64,000 bases of DNA from Azotimanducus chitobiosivorans (GCA_965200235.1 OZ241339.1:1674001-1738000); one strand, 5' to 3'. Positions 44,882 through 58,500 are shown, numbered from the stretch's first letter. Translations and numbers: made by a program. The notes: generated by a model from the letters alone, not told the origin.

Positions 44882-45131
44882 AATACGGTTCAAGAGATCC
44901 GTCTCCAAAGACTTGCGTGGCATTCAACAGCAAGACCTAAAAGGGATATTCGCAAGCATCAAACAACTAGCCGATCATCCAAGAGGTCCACATAGAGTCA
45001 AGTTGTCTGATCAGCAACGGTACCGAATTCGCCAAGGCGACTTTCGCATACTCTATGAGATTAGCGATGCTGAGCGCATAGTAACCATTGTGAAAGTTGC
45101 ACGACGCTCGCGAGCTTACAAGGATAGCTGA
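44868..45131 (+). CDS. RelE/ParE-family toxin
   Basis: An 87-residue RelE-fold protein: YEIRFKRSVSKDLRGI, LADHPRGPHRVKLSDQQRYRIRQGDFRILYEI and a final IVTIVKVARRSRAY. RelE proteins cleave mRNA on the ribosome; the family's Arg and aromatic residues in the RIRQGDFRILYEI block are retained, so it looks active. It pairs with the overlapping RelB gene. Confidence 0.88.
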   Translation: MEGYEIRFKRSVSKDLRGIQQQDLKGIFASIKQLADHPRGPHRVKLSDQQRYRIRQGDFRILYEISDAERIVTIVKVARRSRAYKDS

Positions 45132-45156
45132 GTCCGAGGATCCCGATTTTCAGCGT

Positions 45157-45175
45157 GCATAGTGTGAACACGCCC
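45157..45175. repeat. 19-bp inverted repeat, right end of accessory island
   Basis: Inverted complement (18 of 19) of 40372-40390. It lies 26 bases after the RelE stop and about 190 bases before gltB, with no gene between. The rest of 45176-45368 is the gltB upstream region, without a promoter I would defend. Confidence 0.75.
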
Positions 45176-45368
45176 GAGTGCTTCCAAACAACGTAGCGTT
45201 GAACAATAAAAAACGCTCGAATTTGCCCCCACCCCTCGCAAATGATTAACATAGTGGGTTCGGCTGCGAATCGCCTCGCAGCTTTGCCGTCCCTTCAGTT
45301 GGCTGCGCGTGCGTGTGCCTTGGGATGTCTGACAAAAGAGCTTACCGAAAAGAAACAGAAGATAAGAA

Positions 45369-49969
<4,601 letters not shown>

Positions 49970-49970
<1 letters not shown>

Positions 49971-51421
49971 TGGGTAAAACCACTGGCTTCAAGGAGTTCG
50001 CGCGCGAGGCGGCGCCCTATCGCGATGCGGTTGCCCGACTGCTCGACTTCGAGGAAATATACACGCCCCACGATGAATCAAGGCTAGGCGTCCAAGGCGC
50101 ACGATGCATGGATTGCGGCGTGCCGTTTTGCCAATCCGAAGACGGCTGCCCAATCGACAATTTGATCCCGGAATGGAACGACCTTGTCTATCAAGGACGC
50201 TGGCGCGAAGCCTTGGACCGGCTGCACAAGACCAACAACTTCCCTGAATTCACCGGGCGCGTGTGCCCCGCCCCGTGCGAAGGCGCCTGCGTGCTCGGCA
50301 TCACCGACCCGGCAGTGACCATCAAGAACATCGAGATGGCGATTATTGACCGCGGCTTCGATGAAGGCTGGGTGACGCCGCAGCCGCCGCCGCATCGTAC
50401 TGGCAAATCCGTTGCCATCGTTGGTTCCGGACCGGCTGGCCTTGCGGCCGCAGCGCAGCTCAACTCCGCAGGTCATCGCGTGACGGTCTATGAGCGGGCT
50501 GATCGCATTGGCGGACTGCTGATGTACGGCATTCCCAACATGAAGCTCGATAAAGGCGTGGTTGAGCGGCGCGTGAGTCTTTTGCGCGACGAAGGCGTGC
50601 GATTCGTGACCGGCACGCCTGTGGGAGATGGCAGTGACGGCTCGCTGGATGTGCAAACGCTGAAAGCCGAACACGACGCGCTTCTGCTCACGACCGGCGC
50701 GACCGTGCCGCGTGACCTGCCGATCGAAGGGCGCGAATTACCCGGCGTTCACTTCGCGATGGAGTTCCTCACCGAGAACACGCAGTCGCTGCTCGCTGGC
50801 AAGACGCCCGCCATTCTTGCCGAGAATAAGGATGTCATCGTCATCGGCGGCGGCGACACCGGCACCGATTGCATCGGCACTTCGCTCCGGCAATCCTGCC
50901 GAAGCCTCACGAATTTTGAACTTTTTCCCAAGCCGCCCGATGCGCGCGCGCCCAACAATCCTTGGCCCACTTGGCCACGCATCTTCCGCGTTGACTACGG
51001 ACACGAGGAGAGCGCGAAGAAGTTTGGAGACGACCCGCGCGTCTATTCAATTTCTTCAAAATCGTTCTTGGCGGGCGACGATGGCCGATTGAAAGGCATT
51101 CGCACGATCGATGTCGAATTCAAGGGCGGCAAGTTTATCGACGTGCCGGGCAGCGAGCGCGAATGGAAGGCCGATCTCGTGTTTCTCTCCATGGGCTTTC
51201 TCGGACCCGAGCGCGCCGTCTCCGACCCCTTGGGCATCGAGTACGACAACCGTTCCAACTATGCCGCCGAGTACGGCAAGTATCACACCAGCGTTGAAGG
51301 CGTGTTCGCCGCAGGCGACTGCCGACGCGGACAGTCTTTGGTGGTGCGCGCAATCAACGAAGGCCGCGAAGCAGCGCGCGAGATTGATCGGTTTTTGATG
51401 GGGGTGACGCGGCTGCCATAA
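49970..51421 (+). CDS. gltD: Glutamate synthase (NADPH) small subunit
   Basis: GltD passes electrons from NADPH to GltB. The N-terminal Fe-S region has CMDCGVPFCQSEDGCPIDN and CPAPCEGACVLG; FAD binds at VAIVGSGPAGLAAAAQL near 144 and NADPH at VIVIGGGDTGTDCIGTS near 285. The terminal GVFAAGDCRRGQSLVVRAI block contacts FAD. 483 residues, normal length. No terminator was found after it. Confidence 0.98.
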
Positions 51422-51461
51422 AATATTGGGCGGAAAGCTACTCAGTCACAGGATATTGACT

Positions 51462-52353
51462 ATGGACACGAAACTTCTGCAACCCCAAGCTTATTTTTTC
51501 TAAACCCGTCCGCTATGACATACCAGACTTTCAGCGGAGGTACGTGTGGGGGAAAGAACAATAGTGGGAGCCTTTGTGGCAGGACATTGAGGAACTCGCT
51601 TGCACGATAATCGATAAGGGCGACACCGACGCACACTTCATGGGTGCAGTTGTAATTCAGCTAACTAAGTATCCCTCGGGCAACATGGAGCGTCGCCGCG
51701 TTGTCGATGGCCAGCAGCGGCTCACTACAATTCAGTTGTTAATTGACGCTATTCAAGAGGTTCTGGAGGATCGTCAGCACACTAAGCCCGCCAGGCGTCT
51801 TGCTTCTCTCGTCTTGAACGCAGAAGAGTTCCGGGACGAGAAGAATCCCGACAGTAAGTTCAAGGTTTGGCCGACAGTCACAGATAGGGAAGCGTTTCGA
51901 CACGCAATGAGCAATGAACTGTCTGATTCGGCTACTTATCCAAAGTCGCAGATTGTTCAGGCCCATAAATACTTCAAAGACCAGACCGCGGATTGGCTAG
52001 ACGGGTTTGGGGCATCGAATCGTGCAACAAAGCGGCCGAGGCATTGGAGAAAATAGTCCGAACAAAGCTGGATCTGGTGGTTATCGATCTGGAACCCTCC
52101 GACGATCCACACCTCATATTCGAGACGCTGAACGCTCGGGGGACTCCACTCCTAGAATCTGACATGGTCAAGAACAAAATCTTGCACGAATCAAACATCC
52201 ACCTGGAAGATGAGAAAGAGTCTTCTGACGAAACTAAGCGCCTGTGGCCCTTTGACAAATGGTGGGCAGAAGAAGTAGGGCTAGGCCTCCAAAGGAGGCC
52301 GCGCATTGACGTGTACCTAAATCACTGGCTTACGCTTAAAAACAAATCCTACA
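51462..52353 (+). pseudogene. DUF262 protein (GmrSD-like), N-terminal part, decayed
   Basis: Translation in three pieces gives MDTKLLQPQA, then KPVRYDIPDFQRRYVWGKE, WEPLWQDIEELA, RRRVVDGQQRLTTIQLLIDA and LIFETLNARGTPLLESDMVKN, the DUF262 (ParB/Srx-like, GmrS) series. It is broken by a frameshift in a T-run near 51500, an in-frame TAG at about 51560 (where Gln is expected) and a frameshift near 52010. At 52348-52353 the sequence TCCTAC marks entry into an IS30-bounded insert. The gene resumes at 54703. Type IV restriction is the family role. Confidence 0.8.
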
Positions 52354-52500
52354 TTCAACCGTGAAGTGCAACGCTCGGTGAGATGGCAATTCCGCCAGGA
52401 TCGAAGGCGTTTTGCAAGACCTCATCGGGAGCTTTGAAGCCAAGGCACTTGCGTGGCCTGTTGTTGATCCGGTGGACGGCTTGCGCGGCGTGGGTCGGCA
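52354..52500 (-). mobile_element. IS30-family transposase 3' fragment, copy 1
   Basis: On the minus strand about 40 codons read INNRPRKCLGFKAPDEVLQNAF then SPSVALHG and a stop, the C-terminus of IS30-type transposases. The first 37 bases are identical to copy 2 at 54433 onward except near the end, while the coding part is diverged. The fragment is cut off where recombinase sequence begins. Confidence 0.75.
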
Positions 52501-53223
52501 ATGACCAACCAACCGATCCGAAACTGGCCGAATACCTGCAATGCGCTTTTGATTGCGGTAAAAGCCCCGCCAGCTCGAGCATGATTGCCGCCTCGGTTCA
52601 ATGGCTATTCACCTCAACCGATCAACCCTCACCAGTACAAGCGGTGCAAAGCCAAGATCAAGAAACTGTCCGAAGCTGGCGCGGATCGCGGGCGCGGTCA
52701 AGCCAAGCCCCTCACCTATGACCATGCGGTATCCATGCTCACCATAGGCAACCCGTTTGACAAGGCCATCGTAGCCCTTGCGTTCATGGCCGGGTTACGC
52801 CGTTCCGAGATTGCCGCTTTGACTTGGAACGATCTTGAGGAATCCGAAAACGAGAACCTACTCATTCATGTTCGCACCTCAAAAACGAATAGGGCCGGTG
52901 AGGATACCGACATAAGGTTGTTGAAGAATGGCTTTGCCAAAGCCGTCCGGGATCTACGCTCCGGCGCAAGCGAACATGATCCGGTTATTGGCCTCAAACC
53001 GCAGCGCATAAGCCAGCGCATTACTGCCCTGGCGAAACAAGCCGGCATAACCCACAAGCCTGCCGCTCATTCAGGCCGGGTTGGACTGGCCAGCGAATTA
53101 ACCGCCCGCGGTGCTTCCACAACCGAGACCATGCTGGCCGGGAATTGGAAGACCGCCCGCATGGTTGCACACTATTCCGCCGGGGCCAAAGCGCAACGCG
53201 GGGCAGTGGCCAAGTTTCTCTAA
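52500..53223 (+). pseudogene. Tyrosine recombinase, truncated and frameshifted
   Basis: The catalytic domain is intact in one frame from about 52600: FMAGLRRSEIAALTW (first catalytic Arg), HSGRVGLASELTARG (His-x-x-Arg) and WKTARMVAHYSAGA (His and nucleophilic Tyr). Upstream, an N-terminal recombinase-like stretch (DPKLAEYLQCAFDCGKSPAS) is in another frame, and before that IS30 sequence starts. So the gene has lost its beginning and carries a frameshift near 52600. Whether the catalytic domain is still made from an internal start (52585) is unknown. Confidence 0.75.
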
Positions 53224-53294
53224 ACTCGCAATCGGGGCGTTCTATGCGCCTCGAACAACCATGAAAAAGGGCGATCCGAAGACCGCCCCGCGTG

Positions 53295-53307
53295 TGTCAC
53301 AGGGTTA
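53295..53307. repeat. 13-bp direct repeat, left copy (TGTCACAGGGTTA)
   Basis: Identical to 54401-54413. The pair encloses the secreted-protein gene and nothing else, which fits a small mobile cassette next to the recombinase relic. Confidence 0.6.
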
Positions 53308-54321
53308 ACGGCAGCCCAGACCCGACGGTTTGGGACTTCTGCCGCACAGGCAGTTTTTAACGTCAAGCGGAGTCCGGGGGCTGATGGAGTAGCAGCCGTT
53401 CGTTTGGGGCTGGTCGGCTTCGGGAGCCCTGCACTTGCCGGGGTCGAAGGTCCGTTCGATCGCGGCGATTTCCTCTCGAAGCAGATCTGCCCATGAAGGG
53501 AGACCGGAAAGGGCGGCGCATTGGGTGTTGCATGTGTTTCTGTAACCAGTGGACACACTGTCGGAGAAGGGATATCTCTCCCGGCATCTGTTTTCGCAAT
53601 TAGGTACTGACTTTATTGTATTGTTGTAATGAGCCTCATTTCCACCGAACCTTGCGGTCAAATTTGCATTTGCCTGAAGCGTTCGGGCGCCTGCATCCCC
53701 CAACTGCCCGTCCAGCGTGCATTCAGCGCTGAGTTCAGCGTCGCGCTTCGTCGTGTTCCAAAGGTTCATAATGAAGTTAGACGAGCCGGCATTCCCGATG
53801 GTGTAGGTTCCGCCCGTCATGAAGCATCTGACTGAAAAAGGATTGCTCTCACCATGCCCGGCGAAATCCGTATACATGATCGCGACATAGGGCGTCTTTT
53901 CCGCTAATGTGACATTGGTCGTTGTGTATGAGGGGTTCTGTGAGGACGTGGCCGTTCCCAGGTTAATGGTCCTAACGGTCACGCCTGTCCGCGTGTTGAT
54001 GACCTCGGCGGTTATGGCGATGCTGCTGACAGGGTTGTCGGCGATGCCCAATGCACTTCTTAGGGTCGCCCAATCAGTAATACTGGACAGTGAGAACGGT
54101 AAGTTGGTGTTGGTAATAGCTGAAGCTTGATAACCCATGACCAGAGAGTTTATTTCAGACAAATATCCCCCGCCACAAGCGGCGTCACCTGACAGCCCCG
54201 GCGCGGTGATGGTCGTCTGCGCGGCCACCGGCGCGGCGATAAGCAAGGCAATCAGCGCGGCGGTTACTGCGGCTAATTTAGCAAGGGGGGGGGGGGGGTA
54301 TTTACTGGTTATTCGTTTCAT
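53305..54321 (-). CDS. Secreted cysteine-rich hypothetical protein with C14 tract
   Basis: I do not recognise this family. From ATG 54321 (GAAGGAAG upstream) it has 338 residues. A Sec signal peptide is clear: MKRITSKY, a run of prolines, then KLAAVTAALIALLIAAPVAAQ. The mature part is Ser/Thr/Asn-rich and ends in a Cys-dense region (NCENRCRERYP, NTCNTQCAAL, GKCRAPE, NCLCGRS) suggesting disulfides in the periplasm or outside. Codons 8-13 include 14 consecutive C residues, so slippage would switch the frame in and out. Flanked by 13-bp direct repeats beside a tyrosine recombinase. Confidence 0.75.
   Translation of the reverse strand: MKRITSKYPPPPLAKLAAVTAALIALLIAAPVAAQTTITAPGLSGDAACGGGYLSEINSLVMGYQASAITNTNLPFSLSSITDWATLRSALGIADNPVSSIAITAEVINTRTGVTVRTINLGTATSSQNPSYTTTNVTLAEKTPYVAIMYTDFAGHGESNPFSVRCFMTGGTYTIGNAGSSNFIMNLWNTTKRDAELSAECTLDGQLGDAGARTLQANANLTARFGGNEAHYNNTIKSVPNCENRCRERYPFSDSVSTGYRNTCNTQCAALSGLPSWADLLREEIAAIERTFDPGKCRAPEADQPQTNGCYSISPRTPLDVKNCLCGRSPKPSGLGCR
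54285..54298. repeat. Homopolymer of 14 G (C on the coding strand)
   Basis: Lies inside the signal-peptide coding region of the secreted protein and encodes its proline run. At 14 bases the frame is open; 13 or 15 would frameshift. The count in an assembly may be unreliable. Confidence 0.9.
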
Positions 54322-54400
54322 GTTGTTTGCTTCCTTCGGTAAGCCTGCCAGCAAAGTAGCGCACCAGCGGTGCGGTTGGCGCCTAGGTTGGGCGAGATGT

Positions 54401-54413
54401 TGTCACAGGGTTA
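54401..54413. repeat. 13-bp direct repeat, right copy
   Basis: Perfect match to 53295-53307. Confidence 0.6.
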
Positions 54414-54426
54414 CTACCGGGAGTTG

Positions 54427-54702
54427 TGTCCTACATTCAACCGTGAAGTGCAACGCTCGGTGAGACAGTAATTCTGGCAGAATCATAGGCGTTTTGCAAG
54501 ACCTCGACGGGCGTTTTGAAGCCGAGGCGCTTGCGCGGCCTGTTGTTGATCCTGGAGACCGCCTTGCGGACCTGCTCGTCGGTGACCTGGTCGAGCGGCA
54601 TGGACTTCGGGAAGTACTGCTCGGAAGCCCTTTTGAGTGCTTGCTGAAGCCCGCGCGTCCAGCGTTGCACTAGCAAGTTGAATCTAGGAATCTCAAACAA
54701 AG
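54427..54702 (-). mobile_element. IS30-family transposase 3' fragment, copy 2
   Basis: On the minus strand about 70 codons read YFPKSMPLDQVTDEQVRKAV, SRINNRPRKRLGFKTPVEVLQ and SPSVALHG with a stop at 54437, a longer version of copy 1 and in the same orientation. Upstream of YFPKS the similarity fades and the 5' two thirds of the transposase are absent. At its far end TCCTAC (54703-54708) repeats the six bases found where copy 1 begins. Confidence 0.75.
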
Positions 54703-54928
54703 TCCTACGATGAATTCGCAATATTCGAGGAATTCGTGAAGATCGAAGGGGGTAAAGGCAAGTCCATTTCGAACATCGCGGAATATCTGGGTGAGATAGG
54801 TCGAACCTACCGAAATATGGAAGAGGGGAGCATCCAATATATCAGGGCCTTCTTAACACGAAGGAGCGCGATGAACGTAGGAGCAGTCACTCCGCTCCTC
54901 CTATGGTTGCTTTCGTCGAATGTGCCTA
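54703..54928 (+). pseudogene. DUF262 gene, middle part
   Basis: The frame SYDEFAIFEEFVKIEGGKG continues the DUF262 protein directly from KNKSY at 52353, so removing 52354-54708 restores the reading frame. It ends at LLWLLSSNVP where the IS630 copy is inserted at TA 54927-54928. Confidence 0.8.
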
Positions 54929-56157
54929 GTGCTCCGTCAAGTTTTAATTTTTGGATAGATAGACTTCAGCTTGCGGCGCGCGTCGTCCACCCCCATCTGC
55001 CAGTCCACGCCCCGCTGGGCGCTGTTCACAGCGTCCGCCCAGGCCTTGATCTCCGCGCGCAGCGTCCCGACGTCGCCGATGCGGCGGTTCGCGAGGCATT
55101 GCCGCGTCATGCAGCCCGGCTCGCTCTCCGCCACGTTCAGCCAGCTGCCGTGCTTCGGCGTGTGGCAGAACTCGACGCGGCGCGCCAGCGCCCGCGCCCG
55201 CTCCGGCTCGAAGGCCTCGTGGAAGGCGCCCCTGGTGTGCGTGTTCAGGTTGTCGCACACCAGCGTGACCTGCCCGCAGCCCGCGTAGCGCCCCTCCAGC
55301 AGGGCGGCCACCTCGCGCGCCCAGTCGACCTTCGTGCGCCGCTCCCGAACCGTCGCCTGCCGCCAGCACCCCAGCGGCTCGCAGAACAGGAACGCCGACG
55401 CCGTGCCCGCCCGCTCGTACCCGTAGTCCACGCGCCGCGGACGCGACCTGGTGGCCGGCAGCGGGCGCCGCGTCTCCCGCACGAGCTGCAGCGGCTGCTC
55501 GTCCATGCACACCACCGGCCGGGCCGGGCGGCTTCGCGTAGGTGTCCAGCACGTGCTCCATGCACGCCGCGAACTCCGCGTCCTCGCCCGGCGGAATCAC
55601 CCAGTACGCGACCTTGCGCCCGGTGACGCCGTTTTTTTTAGCGTCCTGCGAACCGTCTCGTGGCTGATCGACTCCGCGATCCCCGTCTCCACCGCCCGCC
55701 GCGCCAGCAGCCGCAGCGACCACTGCCCGTACCCTTCGGGCGGCCCGCCGAGGCGCAGCGCGACCAGCCGCGCCTCCCCGTCGCCGTCCAGCCGCTTCGG
55801 CACCGGCGGATGCGCCCGCACCTTGCGCTCCAGCGCCGCCTCGAAGCCCTCCAGCACGCAGCGCCGACGCACGTTCACCACCGTCTGCGGACGGCACCGG
55901 ACCGCCTCCGCCACGCGCTCGTCCGACCACCCCGGACCGTCCGCGTCGGCCTGCAGCAGGATCCGCGCCCGCCGACCCTTCTCGCTGCCGCCGCTCAGCC
56001 GCTTCGCCGTCTCCTCGCAGACCAGGCGCTCCTCCTCCGACAGGCGCACTATGTACTTCTTGTTCATGGGAACCTCCGTTCGCGCCTTCGCCGGCGCCTC
56101 GGAGGGGCAGTATGCCGCCCTTCGGCACTGATTACAAATTTAACTGTGGCGGAACAC
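54929..56157 (-). mobile_element. IS630-family element, 1229 bp, TA target duplication
   Basis: Imperfect terminal repeats GTGCTCCGTCAAGTTTTAAT and, from the other end, GTGTTCCGCCACAGTTAAAT, each followed outward by TA (54927-54928, 56158-56159). Deleting the element and one TA joins NVP to RESLRASVKALESF in the interrupted gene without changing frame, which proves the exact boundaries. Very GC-rich inside compared with its host gene, so acquired from another genome. Confidence 0.92.
54937..56067 (-). pseudogene. IS630 transposase, two frames plus an extra frameshift
   Basis: ORF A (55597-56067, 156 residues) is the helix-turn-helix part: YIVRLSEEERLVCEETAKRL and WSDERVAEAVRCRPQTVVNV. ORF B follows through an A8 slip site near 55635, the usual -1 frameshift of IS630: GVTGRKVAYWVIPP, then after another frame change near 55525 CMDEQPLQL (first Asp), LVCDNLNTHTRGAF (second Asp), FCHTPKHGSWLNVAE (Glu) of the DDE domain. 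The A8 slip is normal for the family; the second change near 55525 is not, so this copy is probably dead, or the sequence has an error there. Confidence 0.82.
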
Positions 56158-56827
56158 TAGAGAATCGCTTCGAGCCAGCGTCAAGGCATTGGAGAGCTTT
56201 CTTGTGAGGCGTGTGATCTGTGGATACAGCACCAGAAGCTACGGAAAACTTTTCGTCGACGCAATTAAGGAGCTTGCCAAGCTCCCTCTGGACAGTGTGC
56301 ATGAAGCTCTAGCCAAATTTTTGGGAAAGCAGGAATCTCAAGCAGCGGTGTGGCCAAGGAACAGTGAACTGTTGGAACGGTTCGCAACAGCCCCCTTATA
56401 TAAAAAGCTCAATCCTGGGAGGCTAAGAATGGTGCTCGCGGGTATTGAAGAACAACTGCGAACAAGCAAGGCCGAAGTCCAGAAAGTTCCTAGCGGCATC
56501 CAAATCGAGCACATAATGCCTCAAGGGTGGCGAGAATATTGGCCGCTTCCAGACACTGATGACAAAGTCGAGGCGTTCGAACGTCGAGAGCGCATGATCC
56601 ATACAATTGGCAACCTCACCCTTGTGAATGGAAAGCTGAATTCGGCCCTTTCCAATGCAGCATGGGACGCGAAGCAAAGCGAACTCTCAAACCACAGCGT
56701 ACTATTCCTCAACAAATCGCTGGTGAACGAGGGACCAGAGGTCTGGGATGAAAGCGAGATCGCAAAGAGAGCCGAATCTCTGCATCGTGCGGCGGTTCAG
56801 GCGTGGCCGTATTGGACAGACCTGTAG
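56158..56827 (+). pseudogene. DUF262/DUF1524 gene, C-terminal part
   Basis: This resumes after the IS630 copy as RESLRASVKALESFLVRRVICGYSTRSYGKLF and carries the DUF1524 HNH-like block IQIEHIMPQGW near 56505 and HTIGNLTLVNGKLNSALSN near 56600, the nuclease half of GmrSD-type restriction enzymes. In this part the reading frame is intact to the stop at 56827, suggesting the decay is recent. A shorter product from an internal ATG (56189) is conceivable but has no support. Confidence 0.83.
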
Positions 56828-56834
56828 CAAGTTC

Positions 56835-57155
56835 TCATACAACTGCCGCAAGACCATTTCTCGCCACCAGCGTCAACAGCTTAAGCGAAGCCCCGCGAGG
56901 GCACTTCTCGCCGCGCTCCCACTGGTTCACCAACCCAGTCGTCACGTTAAGGTAACGGGCGAACACCGCCTGACTCGCGTTCTCGCGCAGCCGGAGCGCA
57001 CGTATGTCCTCAGGCGCCATCTCCTCAACCGGCAGCAGACACATCTCGTCGAGCGATTTCATCGTCCGCTTCGACATCACTGCTGCTTCGGTCATGCCCT
57101 GCGCCGTCTCGTGTACTGAGGCTAGCACCTCGCTCCCATACTGCTTGGTCATCAT
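56835..57155 (-). CDS. NadS/HigA-like helix-turn-helix antitoxin
   Basis: A 106-residue protein with SMKSLDEM-type leader (MSKRTMKSLDEMCLLPVEEM), then APEDIRALRLRENASQAVFARYLNVTTGLVNQWERGEKCPRG, an XRE helix-turn-helix. This is the antitoxin class that follows RelE-type toxins in NadS pairs. It lies downstream of and overlaps the toxin gene, the reverse of relBE order, which fits HigBA/NadS. Confidence 0.85.
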   Translation of the reverse strand: MMTKQYGSEVLASVHETAQGMTEAAVMSKRTMKSLDEMCLLPVEEMAPEDIRALRLRENASQAVFARYLNVTTGLVNQWERGEKCPRGASLKLLTLVARNGLAAVV

Positions 57156-57492
57156 AGTTCACCTCACTAATCGTTTTGTTCGCCAGCATAGCGTCCAGAC
57201 CGACTTTGTCCAACTGCAACAGTTCATTTGCGAGTACCCGTAGCGCCCTGATCTCCGTGGTACGAAGGTTCTCCCGGTCATTTTTTGCGAAGCCGTGAAC
57301 AAAGAAAGCATATTCCCCTCTCCGCAATACTAATACAGCCCGCAGCCCTCGGGATCTGCCTTGGCCTGTTCGTGCGATGCGTTGCTTGAAGATACCGCCA
57401 CCGAGGTCGGCATCGACTAATCCGTTTTCGATTCGCTCCACGGCTTCGCAAAGCGCACGGTCACTGATGCTTTTGCGACCTGCGAAGCGCAC
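57025..57492 (-). CDS. RelE/HigB-family toxin with extended 3' overlap
   Basis: The core reads FAGRKSISDRALCEAVERIENGLVDADLGGGIFKQRIARTGQGRSRG, then RAVLVLRRGEYAFFVHGFAKNDREN and ALRVLANELLQLDKVGLDAMLANKTISEV, a close fit to the toxins that pair with NadS-like antitoxins. The usual length is near 120 residues; here the frame continues 131 bases into the antitoxin gene (155 residues), as if the normal stop were lost. The N-terminal residues before the GTG start (TFKTKPFVRF) are also family-like but lack a start codon, so the 5' end may be damaged. Confidence 0.7.
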   Translation of the reverse strand: MRFAGRKSISDRALCEAVERIENGLVDADLGGGIFKQRIARTGQGRSRGLRAVLVLRRGEYAFFVHGFAKNDRENLRTTEIRALRVLANELLQLDKVGLDAMLANKTISEVNYDDQAVWERGASLSTRDGAGHDRSSSDVEADDEIARRDVSAAG

Positions 57493-57636
57493 GAAGGGCT
57501 TGGTTTTGAAGGTGCGCAGTTCGCACCTCGTAGGAGTGTTTTTTCATGTGCCGAATATAGTGCCAAGCCGGACACTAATCAAGTCACTGTACCGGCACAG
57601 GCGCACTCACTAAGGGCTCTCGCCAAAATAACCTGT

Positions 57637-58500
57637 TCATTTTGAAGGTCTGGGCGACAGCGTGTAGTTCCATTCGCCGTGGAAGACGTCGCGCCTGATG
57701 TCGAGTGCGCCCATCTGCTCGTCGGACACCCGGATGCCGGTCGGGTAGCGGCCCTCGTCGAGTTGCGAACGGATTGACAGCCCTTCCCCTGTGGTGGTGG
57801 CGCCGATCAGGTTGACGACGACCTCGTGGCTCACCAGCGGCCGCCCGCGCCAGTTCTGGGTGACGTGGCAGAACATGCGGTGCTCGATCTTGTTCCATTT
57901 GCTGGTGCCGGGCGGGAAGTGGCACACGGAGATGCGCAGCCCGAGCTCGTCGGCGAGGCTCTGGAGTTCGAGCTTCCACAGGCGGGAGCGGCTGCCGTTC
58001 GAGCCGCCGCCGTCGGCGGTGACCAGCAGGCGCCGCGCGCCCGGGTGGGCAAGGCGCCCCATCCGCCGCCACCAGCGCCGCAGCGTCTCCACGGCGAACG
58101 CCGCCGTGTCGTGGTCGACGCCGACGCTCATCCAGCCCTCGTTGGCCGCCAGGTCGTAGACGCCGCAGGGGATCGCCTTGCCGAGGTCGCGGTCGATGAA
58201 GTCGTGCACCCCCGCCTCCTCCGGCCTGCCCTTGGGCCGCCACTCCCGGCCGCCGTTGCGGAACGGCCGACCAGCTCCTTCTTCTTCGTGTCCACCGACA
58301 CCACCGGCTCCCCGAGGCGCTGGAACGCCCGCACGCGCCGGTCGATGCGCCGGAACTGCGCGTCCCGGTCCGGGTACTGGCGCCCCTCCAGCGTCTTGCG
58401 GTTGGCCTGCAGGCTGTACCCCAGCTCGTGCAGCAGGCAGTTCACCGTGCGCTCGCTCGCCGGATGACCCGCCTCCCGCAGCCGCCGCGTCCGCTCATCC
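57637..58500 (-). pseudogene. ISAzo13-family transposase, 5'-truncated and frameshifted
   Basis: The C-terminal DDE part is in one frame: HDFIDRDLGKAIPCGVYDLA, LLVTADGGGSNGSRSRLW, CHFPPGTSKWNKIEHRMFC and FHGEWNYTLSP. The part before it (DERTRRLREAGHPASERTV, NCLLHELGYSLQANRKTLEG, VVSVDTKKKELVG) is in another frame, joined through a frameshift near 58240. The N-terminal third is missing; sequence up to 58588 holds no gene. The element is very GC-rich like the IS630 copy. Confidence 0.82.

Noticed and set aside
53295..54413. Integron-type attC cassette
   Set aside because: The GTTAAC-like bases at the left repeat do not form the paired R/L boxes of attC, and the recombinase relic lacks visible integron-integrase features. 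Only the direct repeats are claimed.
54944..56128. 394-residue Gly/Ala/Arg-rich frame on the minus strand
   Set aside because: It is an out-of-frame reading through the GC-rich IS630 copy; the real transposase domains are split over other frames in the same stretch.
57584..58243. 219-residue Arg/Gly-rich frame on the minus strand
   Set aside because: Shadow of the ISAzo13 transposase, which is recognisable in the neighbouring frame.
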